In this document: piece by piece, positions 1 to 5,536 of the stretch
Position numbering within the stretch: the first letter of the stretch is position 1
Layout: each line of letters opens with the position of its first letter
Source of the DNA: an uncultured Lachnospiraceae bacterium
GTDB lineage: Bacteria; Bacillota; Clostridia; Lachnospirales; Lachnospiraceae
Length of the DNA: 5,696 nucleotides
Reading direction: 5' to 3'
NCBI GenBank assembly: GCA_910585255.1
Contig: CAJUEI010000222.1
Coordinates: 1-5,696 of the forward strand
Notes under the pieces: generated by a model
Told to the model about the DNA's origin: nothing
The model's input: only the letters and a program-made list of their open reading frames with translations
Database searches by the model: none
Position numbers and translations under genes: made by a program

Positions 1-8
1 CAAATGGC

Positions 9-54
9 AAAAAAAGGCACGTGTTTAGCCTCCTGCAGAGGCGAATTGCGTGCC
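9..54 (-). terminator. Two-tier hairpin with T run, reading leftward out of the window
   Basis: On the minus strand an outer stem GGCACG/CGTGCC (+ positions 49-54 and 16-21) encloses symmetric 6-base internal loops and an inner stem GCCTC/GAGGC (38-42 and 28-32) with a 5-base loop. Seven Ts follow (complement of A9-A15). This is the form of an intrinsic terminator for leftward transcription. The hairpin is identical in the right repeat copy, so it belongs to the repeat rather than to one gene. Termination activity is inferred. Confidence 0.55.
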
Positions 55-181
55 GATCCGTCCGGTTGGATGCGTTAAAATTCAGAGGCATTAGACTTTC
101 TTACTTTTTGGAGAGCGGAACAGCAGCCAGAAATCACTTCCCCACTTTAGCGTCCACTTTAGCATCCTCTTTAACATCCCC
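15..181 (-). repeat. Left copy of flanking inverted repeat (dispersed-element candidate)
   Basis: This segment is the reverse complement, with differences, of 5537-5696. By eye, 15-155 aligns with 5557-5696 with about 84% identity and a single one-base gap. Conservation is blocky: 15-54 is identical over 40 bp, 78-101 over 24 bp and 109-124 over 16 bp, with more variable DNA between. The inner end (145-181) is a degenerate 12-bp tandem array. The strand is given as minus because the hairpin plus T run at the outer end works in that direction. Both strands have open frames (GTG at 21 on +; ATG at 177 to stop at 91 on -), but a one-base gap near 102-108 shifts the frame between the copies, so coding is not supported. 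The repeat family is not recognised. The left boundary may extend past position 15. Confidence 0.9.
145..180. repeat. Three degenerate 12-bp tandem units inside the left repeat
   Basis: Units at 145-156, 157-168 and 169-180 read CTTTAGCGTCCA, CTTTAGCATCCT and CTTTAACATCCC. A weaker fourth unit may lie at 184-195. The right repeat copy has two full units and a 6-bp remnant at the corresponding place, so unit number differs between copies. Confidence 0.7.
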
Positions 182-320
182 TCCTATTTCATCCCCTTCT
201 TTTCTTCTCTATAAATCCCAACAACAAAAAAGCAGGAAAAAGAATCATAAAAGCATGATAAAACAATTATAAATGATAATAATACTTTAGAAAGTTTATA
301 TTTTTTTTAAAATTAACCAG
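182..320. other. Gene-free AT-rich leader upstream of the operon promoter
   Basis: No supported gene is seen here. The first part (182-215) is pyrimidine-rich on the + strand and the remainder is A/T-rich with short homopolymer runs, including T301-T308 just upstream of the -35 box. An A/T-rich segment directly upstream of a -35 can act as an UP-like element, but that is only a possibility. No clear minus-strand promoter for the left repeat was found here. Confidence 0.5.
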
Positions 321-349
321 TTGACAAATATAGGGAAAAGTGCTATTTT
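321..349 (+). promoter_or_regulatory. Sigma-A-type promoter of the hrcA operon
   Basis: A perfect -35 TTGACA (321-326) is separated by 17 bp from a -10 TATTTT (344-349), and TG at 341-342 makes an extended -10. Transcription would start near 356, which places the CIRCE operator immediately downstream, in the early transcribed region. That is the usual arrangement for HrcA repression. No second promoter of similar quality was found between the genes. Confidence 0.85.
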
Positions 350-364
350 AACTATAGCAAGATA

Positions 365-391
365 TTAGCACTCCATTAAGTTGAGTGCTAA
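365..391 (+). promoter_or_regulatory. CIRCE operator (HrcA binding site)
   Basis: TTAGCACTC (365-373), a 9-bp spacer and GAGTGCTAA (383-391) form a perfect inverted repeat. It matches the established CIRCE consensus exactly in both arms and spacer length. HrcA dimers bind here and block transcription; in other Firmicutes GroEL helps keep HrcA active. It is the only CIRCE in the window, so the whole cluster appears to be controlled from this site. Confidence 0.97.
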
Positions 392-414
392 CAATTCAAA
401 AAGTAAGAAAGAAT

Positions 415-420
415 GGAGGG
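415..420 (+). promoter_or_regulatory. Ribosome binding site that bears on the hrcA start
   Basis: GGAGGG lies 10 bases before TTG431. It sits inside the reading frame if the ATG at 413 were the start, and no comparable site precedes that ATG (only A/G-rich sequence). This favours TTG431. Confidence 0.6.
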
Positions 421-430
421 AGTGAACCGA

Positions 431-1477
431 TTGGAGTTAGATGAAAGAAAGCGAAAGATTTTAGAAGCCATCATCAAAAATTACTTAGAGACCGGAGAAC
501 CCGTAGGTTCTAGAACGATATCAAAGTATACCGATTTGAATTTAAGCTCCGCTACCATTCGAAATGAAATGGCAGATCTAGAAGAAATGGGTTATATTTT
601 ACAGCCGCATACTTCTGCCGGTCGAATTCCATCTGATAAAGGATATCGCCTCTATGTCGATAACCTGATGGAAGAAAAAGAAAAAGAAGTAAGCGAGCGG
701 GAAAAAGATCTGTCAGAAATGAAAAAAATTCTGATGGAGCGTGCCGATAAGATGGATCAGCTTTTACAGCAGATGGCAAAATTATTGGCAGTAAATACCA
801 ACTATGCTACTATGATAACTGCACCGCAATATCATAAAAATAAAGTAAAATTTATTCAGCTTTCTAAAGTAGACGAAGAAAAGCTGCTGGCAGTTGTTGT
901 AATTGATGGAAATATTGTAAAAAACACTATTATTGATGTAGAAGAAGATTTAGACAATGAAACGCTGTTAGAATTAAACATGCTGTGTAATACCAGTTTA
1001 AACGGACTGACTCTAAATGAAATTAGCCTTGCTGTAATTGCAAAATTAAAAGAGCAGGCAGGAATTCATAGAAGTATTATAGGCAGTGTGATTGATGCTG
1101 TTGCAGAAGCGATTACAGTAGATGATTTAGAAATCTACACCAGCGGAGCAACCAATATCTTTAAATATCCAGAATTGAGCGGTCAGCAAAAGGCACAAGA
1201 ACTGCTGACAACCTTTGAGGAAAAAGAAGCCTTATCTGATTTAGTCACTCATACAACAACTGCTGAAAATGACTATGGAATACAAGTCTATATTGGAAAA
1301 GAAACACCCGTACAGACTATGAAAGACTGCAGCGTTGTAACAGCAACCTATGAATTAGAGGAAGGTGTAAAGGGAACAATCGGTATTATCGGGCCGAAGC
1401 GAATGGACTATGAAAAAGTAGTAAATACTTTAAAAACGCTGAAAGCCGAATTGGATACAATCTATAAAAAGTCATAA
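431..1477 (+). CDS. hrcA: Heat-inducible transcription repressor HrcA
   Basis: HrcA represses class I heat-shock genes by binding CIRCE as a dimer; a perfect CIRCE lies 40 bases upstream, so it should regulate its own operon. From the TTG start the product is 348 residues, typical for the family. The N-terminal winged helix-turn-helix is clear: the conserved SSATIRNEMADLEEMGYI block is at about 39-56, followed by HTSAGRIPSDKGYR at about 60-73. The remainder is the GAF-like and dimerisation region, with a Lys/Glu-rich segment around 80-110 that probably forms a helix. TTG431 was chosen because GGAGGG precedes it at 10 bases and because the resulting start, MELDERKRKIL, fits the short leader usual before the HTH. 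The in-frame ATG at 413 would add six residues (MEGVNR) but lacks a good ribosome site. grpE follows after 20 bases. The gene is intact. Confidence 0.97.
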   Translation: MELDERKRKILEAIIKNYLETGEPVGSRTISKYTDLNLSSATIRNEMADLEEMGYILQPHTSAGRIPSDKGYRLYVDNLMEEKEKEVSEREKDLSEMKKILMERADKMDQLLQQMAKLLAVNTNYATMITAPQYHKNKVKFIQLSKVDEEKLLAVVVIDGNIVKNTIIDVEEDLDNETLLELNMLCNTSLNGLTLNEISLAVIAKLKEQAGIHRSIIGSVIDAVAEAITVDDLEIYTSGATNIFKYPELSGQQKAQELLTTFEEKEALSDLVTHTTTAENDYGIQVYIGKETPVQTMKDCSVVTATYELEEGVKGTIGIIGPKRMDYEKVVNTLKTLKAELDTIYKKS

Positions 1478-1483
1478 GATAGA

Positions 1484-1490
1484 AAGGTGG
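1484..1490 (+). promoter_or_regulatory. Ribosome binding site for the TTG start of grpE
   Basis: AAGGTGG ends 7 bases before TTG1498. It is a near-consensus Shine-Dalgarno site at normal spacing. No ATG lies nearby in frame, so it supports TTG as the true start. Confidence 0.75.
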
Positions 1491-1497
1491 AAGCGAT

Positions 1498-2205
1498 TTG
1501 GCAGAGCAAGAAAATAGAGAAGAAATCGAGAATCAGGAACAGACACAGGCACAAGTACAGGATTCAGAGATTCAAAAAGAAAACATACAAATAGAAGAAG
1601 ACCTATCGGAATCCGATCAAAATAATGATACAATGGAATCCGAAACAGACGAAAATACAGAGGAAGCAGAAGAAACTTGCGAAGAAGATAGCAGTGCATC
1701 AGAAAAGGAAGTTAGCAATGTGAAAGAGAAAAAAGGTTTCTTCGGAAAGAAAAAAGAAAAAAAGGATAAAAAAGACCAAGAAATTGAGGAATTAACCGAT
1801 AAATATAAGCGGACGTTAGCGGAATTTGATAACTTTAGAAAACGTACCGAAAAAGAAAAATCACAGATGTATGAAATCGGGGCAAAGGATGTAATTGAAA
1901 AGATTCTTCCGGTTTTAGATAATTTTGAACGAGGCTTTGCCAGCATTTCAGAAGAAGAAAAAGCCGCACCGTTTGCTGAAGGAATGGAAAAGATTTATAA
2001 GCAATTTGTAAAAACATTGGAAGAGATAGGCGTTACGCCAATCGAAGCCGTTGGAAAAGAGTTCAATCCAGAGTTTCACAATGCAGTAATGCGTGGCGAA
2101 GACGAAGAATTGGGTGAAAATATTATTTCTGAAGAATTTCAGAAAGGCTATTTGTACCGCAGCAGTGTAGTGCGGCATAGCATGGTAAAAGTAGTAAACT
2201 GTTAA
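1498..2205 (+). CDS. grpE: Nucleotide exchange factor GrpE
   Basis: GrpE is the cytosolic dimeric co-chaperone that opens the DnaK nucleotide-binding domain to release ADP, completing the DnaK-DnaJ cycle. The 235-residue product is longer than E. coli GrpE because of its N-terminus. Residues 1-73 are very rich in Glu, Gln, Asp and Ser and are probably disordered. A Lys-rich patch (about 76-92, with FFGKKKEKK) follows. The long dimerisation helix runs from about 93 to 145 (LTDKYKRTLAEFDNFRKR). The C-terminal beta-domain that contacts DnaK contains the family signature: FNPEFHNAV at 189-197 and GYLYRSSVVRHSMVKV at 217-232. TTG is the start because AAGGTGG precedes it at 7 bases. It lies between hrcA (20-base gap) and dnaK (37-base gap), consistent with one transcript. 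It is intact. Confidence 0.97.
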   Translation: MAEQENREEIENQEQTQAQVQDSEIQKENIQIEEDLSESDQNNDTMESETDENTEEAEETCEEDSSASEKEVSNVKEKKGFFGKKKEKKDKKDQEIEELTDKYKRTLAEFDNFRKRTEKEKSQMYEIGAKDVIEKILPVLDNFERGFASISEEEKAAPFAEGMEKIYKQFVKTLEEIGVTPIEAVGKEFNPEFHNAVMRGEDEELGENIISEEFQKGYLYRSSVVRHSMVKVVNC

Positions 2206-2228
2206 TGATAATAGATTTGTTAGATTCT

Positions 2229-2234
2229 AGGAGG
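2229..2234 (+). promoter_or_regulatory. Consensus ribosome binding site of dnaK
   Basis: A perfect AGGAGG stands 8 bases before ATG2243, the strongest ribosome site in the operon. This fits the need for more DnaK than HrcA or GrpE from a shared transcript. Confidence 0.85.
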
Positions 2235-2242
2235 AAAACATC

Positions 2243-4108
2243 ATGGGAAAGATTATTGGTATTGATTTAGGTACAACAAATAGTTGTGTAGCAGTTATGG
2301 AAGGCGGAAAGCCAGTTGTAATTGCAAATACAGAGGGTGCAAGAACCACACCATCCGTTGTGGCATTTGCAAAGACAGGAGAACGTTTGGTAGGAGAACC
2401 TGCAAAGCGTCAGGCAGTTACCAATGCAGAAAAAACAATAGCTTCCATTAAAAGACATATGGGAAGTGACTATAAAGTAACGATTGACGATAAGAGATTT
2501 TCTCCGCAGGAGATTTCTGCTATGATTCTTCAGAAATTAAAGGCAGATGCAGAAAATTATTTAGGAGATAAAGTAACGGAAGCCGTTATTACCGTTCCGG
2601 CATATTTTAATGATGCACAGCGTCAGGCAACCAAAGATGCCGGAAAGATTGCCGGACTAGACGTAAAGCGAATTATCAATGAGCCGACTGCCGCTGCCCT
2701 TGCCTATGGATTAGACAATGAGACTGAGCAGAAGATTATGGTATATGACTTAGGCGGTGGTACTTTTGATGTTTCCATTATCGATATCGGTGACGGTGTA
2801 ATTGAAGTATTGTCTACAAACGGAGATACTCGGCTTGGCGGAGATGACTTTGATAATAAGGTGATTGACTGGATGATTGCAGAATTTAAAAAGCAGGAAG
2901 GTGTCGATCTGTCCGGGGATAAGATGGCACTTCAGAGATTAAAAGAAGCAGCAGAAAAGGCAAAGAAAGAGTTATCCTCTGCTACTACCACCAATATTAA
3001 TCTTCCGTTTATTACTGCAACTGCAGAAGGACCAAAGCATTTTGATATGAACCTGACCAGAGCAAAATTTGATGAATTAACACATGATTTAGTAGAAAGA
3101 ACAGCAGTTCCAGTTCAGAATGCATTAAGAGATGCTGGTTTAACAGTAGGAGAAATCAGCAAAGTATTATTAGTCGGTGGTTCTACACGTATCCCGGCTG
3201 TACAGGATAAAGTAAAACAATTAACCGGAAAGGAACCGAATAAATCATTAAATCCAGACGAATGTGTAGCAGTCGGAGCTTCCATACAGGGTGGTAAATT
3301 AGCAGGAGATGCCGGTGCAGGTGAAGTCTTGCTGTTAGATGTAACTCCGCTTTCCTTATCGATTGAGACAATGGGCGGCGTAGCGACCAGACTGATTGAG
3401 AGAAATACAACAATTCCTGCAAGAAAGAGTCAGATCTTCTCGACTGCAGCAGATAATCAGACAGCCGTAGATATCAATATTGTACAGGGTGAAAGACAGT
3501 TTGCAAGAGATAATAAGAGTTTAGGACAGTTCCGTTTAGATGGAATTCCTCCTGCAAGACGTGGTGTACCGCAGATTGAAGTAACCTTTGATATTGATGC
3601 CAATGGTATTGTAAATGTATCGGCAAAAGATTTAGGAACAGGAAAAGAACAGCATATTACGATTACTTCTGGATCGAATATGTCCGATGCTGACATTGAA
3701 AAAGCAGTAAAAGAGGCAGCTGAATATGAGGCACAGGATAAGAAGCGGAAGGAAGCAATCGATACCAGAAATGATGCCGATTCGATGGTATTCCAGACAC
3801 AGAAAGCATTAGATGAAGTAGGAGATAAAGTATCGCCAGAAGATCGTGCCGCAGTGGAAGCCGATTTAGCAGCATTAAAAGAATTGGTAGAAAAGTCCAA
3901 TCCAGAAAATATGTCCGATTCTGAAGTAGATGCAATGAAAGCAGCCAGAGAAAAATTGATGACCAGTGCCCAGAGTGTATTTACCAAAATGTATGAAAAT
4001 ATGCAGAGTGCACAGGGACAGGGTGCTGGACCTGATATGGGCGGTGCAGCAGACAGCGGTTCTGCATCAGGTGATGATGTGGTAGACGGAGATTATCGTG
4101 AAGTATAA
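2243..4108 (+). CDS. dnaK: Molecular chaperone DnaK (Hsp70)
   Basis: DnaK is the ATP-driven cytosolic Hsp70 that binds exposed hydrophobic segments of unfolded proteins. DnaJ stimulates its ATPase and GrpE exchanges its nucleotide. The 621-residue product is full length. In the nucleotide-binding domain, phosphate-1 motif GIDLGTTNS is at 6-13 (with G6), VYDLGGGTFDVS at 167-178, and VLLVGGSTRIPAV at 308-320. The hydrophobic interdomain linker VLLLDVTPLSLSIET is at 362-376. The beta-sandwich substrate domain spans roughly 377-485 and the helical lid follows from about 486. The tail is Gly/Ala/Ser-rich and ends DDVVDGDYREV, a variant of the usual acidic C-terminus. Between RHMGSDYKV and RFSPQE (about 71-90) the chain is short, matching the known Gram-positive deletion relative to E. 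coli DnaK. ATG2243 has AGGAGG at 8 bases. It is intact, with two stem-loops downstream before dnaJ. Confidence 0.99.
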   Translation: MGKIIGIDLGTTNSCVAVMEGGKPVVIANTEGARTTPSVVAFAKTGERLVGEPAKRQAVTNAEKTIASIKRHMGSDYKVTIDDKRFSPQEISAMILQKLKADAENYLGDKVTEAVITVPAYFNDAQRQATKDAGKIAGLDVKRIINEPTAAALAYGLDNETEQKIMVYDLGGGTFDVSIIDIGDGVIEVLSTNGDTRLGGDDFDNKVIDWMIAEFKKQEGVDLSGDKMALQRLKEAAEKAKKELSSATTTNINLPFITATAEGPKHFDMNLTRAKFDELTHDLVERTAVPVQNALRDAGLTVGEISKVLLVGGSTRIPAVQDKVKQLTGKEPNKSLNPDECVAVGASIQGGKLAGDAGAGEVLLLDVTPLSLSIETMGGVATRLIERNTTIPARKSQIFSTAADNQTAVDINIVQGERQFARDNKSLGQFRLDGIPPARRGVPQIEVTFDIDANGIVNVSAKDLGTGKEQHITITSGSNMSDADIEKAVKEAAEYEAQDKKRKEAIDTRNDADSMVFQTQKALDEVGDKVSPEDRAAVEADLAALKELVEKSNPENMSDSEVDAMKAAREKLMTSAQSVFTKMYENMQSAQGQGAGPDMGGAADSGSASGDDVVDGDYREV

Positions 4109-4135
4109 CAAGATAATAAATGAACTATAAGGCTA

Positions 4136-4174
4136 ACATAAATCAATCCGCTGTTGAAACGGATTGATTTATGT
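4136..4174 (+). promoter_or_regulatory. 15-bp perfect stem-loop after dnaK
   Basis: The arms ACATAAATCAATCCG (4136-4150) and their exact complement (4160-4174) enclose a 9-base loop. It starts 28 bases after the dnaK stop. No T run follows, so it is not a canonical intrinsic terminator. It could protect the 3' end of a dnaK segment, mark a processing point, or partly terminate transcription and lower dnaJ expression relative to dnaK. The structure is seen; the function is inferred. Confidence 0.75.
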
Positions 4175-4186
4175 GTGTTGGGAATC

Positions 4187-4216
4187 GCACCGGCAGACCA
4201 AAGAATATGCCTGTGC
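4187..4216 (+). promoter_or_regulatory. Second stem-loop before the dnaJ ribosome site
   Basis: GCACCGGCA (4187-4195) pairs with TGCCTGTGC (4208-4216) with one C-T mismatch and a 12-base loop. It lies 12 bases after the 15-bp stem-loop and 18 bases before the dnaJ ribosome site at 4235. It is not followed by a T run. It may act together with the first stem-loop on mRNA decay or dnaJ translation; this is inference. Confidence 0.5.
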
Positions 4217-4234
4217 TTATACTTAGAATAAGAT

Positions 4235-4241
4235 AGAGGAG
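4235..4241 (+). promoter_or_regulatory. Ribosome binding site that decides the dnaJ start
   Basis: AGAGGAG ends 6 bases before ATG4248 but only 3 bases before the in-frame GTG at 4245. The spacing selects ATG4248. Confidence 0.75.
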
Positions 4242-4247
4242 AAAGTG

Positions 4248-5426
4248 ATGGCAGAAAAAAGAGATTATTATGAAGTGCTTGGTGTGCCGAAAAATGCGGA
4301 TGAAGCAGCATTAAAAAAAGCCTATCGTCAGCTTGCAAAGAAATATCATCCCGACACCAATCCTGGAGATAAAGAAGCAGAAGCAAAATTTAAAGAAGCA
4401 TCGGAAGCCTATGCTGTATTAAGTGATCCGCAGAAGCGTTCTCAGTATGATCAGTTTGGTCATGCAGCCTTTGACGGAGGAGCAGGAGGCGGTGGATTTG
4501 ACTTCAGCGGCATGGATATGAGTGATATATTCGGAGATATATTCGGAGATTTCTTCGGAGGAGGCAGCCGAAGCCGCCGTTCCGGCAATGGAGCAATGAA
4601 AGGGGCAAATCTGCGTACCAGTGTGCGAGTTACCTTTGAAGAAGCCGTATTTGGCGTAGATAAGGAGATCGAACTGACATTAAAAGATGAGTGTACCAAA
4701 TGTCATGGAACCGGGGCAAAGCCAGGCACAACGCCGCAGACCTGTCCAAAATGTAATGGAAAGGGACAGGTGGTTTATACACAGCAGTCCCTGTTTGGAA
4801 TGGTACGAAATGTTCAAACCTGTTCAGACTGTAACGGAACAGGTAAGATTGTAAAAGAAAAATGTCCAGATTGTTATGGTTCTGGATATATCAGCAGCCG
4901 GAAAAAGATAGCCGTTAAAATTCCTGCCGGAATTGATGACGGACAGAGTATTCGGATTCGGGATAAAGGAGAACCTGGCATCAATGGAGGAGAACGTGGG
5001 GATCTGCTGGTAGAAGTTGTAGTATCTAGACATCCGATTTTCCAGAGACAGGATTACAATATTTTCTCCACAGTTCCGATTACATTTGCAACGGCAGCAT
5101 TAGGCGGTGTGATTCGGATTCGGACAGTAGACGGAGAGGTAGAATATGATGTAAAAGCAGGAACACAGACCGATACTAAAGTGCGGTTAAAAGGAAAAGG
5201 CGTTCCTTCTTTGCGGAATAAAAATACACGTGGAGATCACTATGTAACCTTGGTGGTACAGGTTCCAGAGCGGTTAAACGAGGAACAAAAAGAGGCACTT
5301 CGCCGGTTTGACGATGCTATGAGAGGAATTTCTGCCGGAGCGGAGAATACCGGAAGAAGCGGAAAAAAAGGAATTTTTGAGGAAGTCAAAGAAAATTTAA
5401 AAGATAAATTTAATAAAGATAAATAA
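4248..5426 (+). CDS. dnaJ: Chaperone DnaJ (type I Hsp40)
   Basis: DnaJ binds unfolded proteins, hands them to DnaK and stimulates its ATPase. The 392-residue product has the complete type I layout. The J-domain (about 5-70) contains the essential HPD at 34-36 and the QKRSQYDQFG end. A Gly/Phe-rich linker (about 76-106) includes a DIFGDIFGDFFGGG run. The zinc-binding domain has all four CxxCxGxG repeats: CTKCHGTG (149-156), CPKCNGKG (166-173), CSDCNGTG (192-199) and CPDCYGSG (206-213), so eight cysteines for two zinc ions. Two C-terminal beta domains and a dimerisation segment follow, ending in a Lys-rich tail. ATG4248 was preferred to GTG4245 on ribosome-site spacing, which removes one extra Met. 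The 139-base gap after dnaK, with two stem-loops, is the largest in the operon. A terminator follows the stop. The gene is intact. Confidence 0.98.
   Translation: MAEKRDYYEVLGVPKNADEAALKKAYRQLAKKYHPDTNPGDKEAEAKFKEASEAYAVLSDPQKRSQYDQFGHAAFDGGAGGGGFDFSGMDMSDIFGDIFGDFFGGGSRSRRSGNGAMKGANLRTSVRVTFEEAVFGVDKEIELTLKDECTKCHGTGAKPGTTPQTCPKCNGKGQVVYTQQSLFGMVRNVQTCSDCNGTGKIVKEKCPDCYGSGYISSRKKIAVKIPAGIDDGQSIRIRDKGEPGINGGERGDLLVEVVVSRHPIFQRQDYNIFSTVPITFATAALGGVIRIRTVDGEVEYDVKAGTQTDTKVRLKGKGVPSLRNKNTRGDHYVTLVVQVPERLNEEQKEALRRFDDAMRGISAGAENTGRSGKKGIFEEVKENLKDKFNKDK
4524..4559 (+). repeat. Three 12-bp tandem units within dnaJ
   Basis: GATATATTCGGA occurs twice (4524-4535, 4536-4547), then a third, altered unit GATTTCTTCGGA (4548-4559). 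They encode DIFG, DIFG and DFFG in the Gly/Phe linker. Such DIFG-type runs are normal in Firmicute DnaJ proteins, so this is domain character rather than an insertion. Confidence 0.85.
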
Positions 5427-5476
5427 AAGCCGACTTGCTATCAATATAATAGTTATATTAAAAAATATAGGCTTTT
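5425..5476 (+). other. AT-rich nested stem-loop directly after dnaJ
   Basis: AAAAGCC (5425-5431), overlapping the dnaJ stop, can pair with GGCTTTT (5470-5476). Inside, AATATAA (5443-5449) pairs with TTATATT (5453-5459) over a 3-base loop. The outer loop is long and the pairing weak, so this is at most an accessory 3'-end structure ahead of the stronger terminator. Confidence 0.35.
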
Positions 5477-5490
5477 GCATATTTTATAAA

Positions 5491-5521
5491 AAGAACACTG
5501 ATATTGAAGTGTTCTTTTTTT
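5491..5521 (+). terminator. Intrinsic terminator of the operon
   Basis: AAGAACACT (5491-5499), an 8-base loop and AGTGTTCTT (5508-5516) form a 9-bp stem, extendable by A-T pairs. It runs into seven consecutive Ts (5515-5521). The reverse strand also ends in a T-rich run, so it could work in both directions. It closes the operon 64 bases after the dnaJ stop. Confidence 0.9.
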
Positions 5522-5536
5522 ATATATACGGGACGG

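Noticed and set aside
244..259. Small dyad ATCAT-N6-ATGAT upstream of the promoter
   Set aside because: A 5-bp A/T-rich dyad in very AT-rich DNA is expected by chance and sits far from the -35.
21..272. 83-codon open frame on + from GTG21
   Set aside because: It starts inside the repeat hairpin with no ribosome site, runs through the tandem array and then through AT-rich DNA ending in a Lys/Gln/Ser-rich tail. The related frame in the right copy (minus strand, 5690 to 5544) is shifted by the one-base gap and has a different end, so no coding constraint is seen.
1617..1946. 109-codon minus-strand open frame opposite grpE
   Set aside because: The Ser/Phe-rich product mirrors Glu/Lys codons of grpE on the other strand, with no independent support.
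3457..3987. 176-codon minus-strand open frame opposite dnaK
   Set aside because: It is antisense to the conserved substrate-binding region of dnaK. Its Ser/Ala/Phe-rich product is what the complement of dnaK codons gives. It is a shadow frame.
4136..4174. The stem-loop after dnaK as an intrinsic terminator
   Set aside because: The stem is perfect but is followed by GTGTTGGGAA rather than a T run on +, and no T run follows on the minus strand either. A canonical terminator call is not justified.
4195..4223. Possible promoter before dnaJ with TATACT at 4218-4223
   Set aside because: The -10-like hexamer is fair, but 17 bp upstream the sequence (4195-4200, AGACCA) does not resemble a -35, and the TG is one base out of place for an extended -10.
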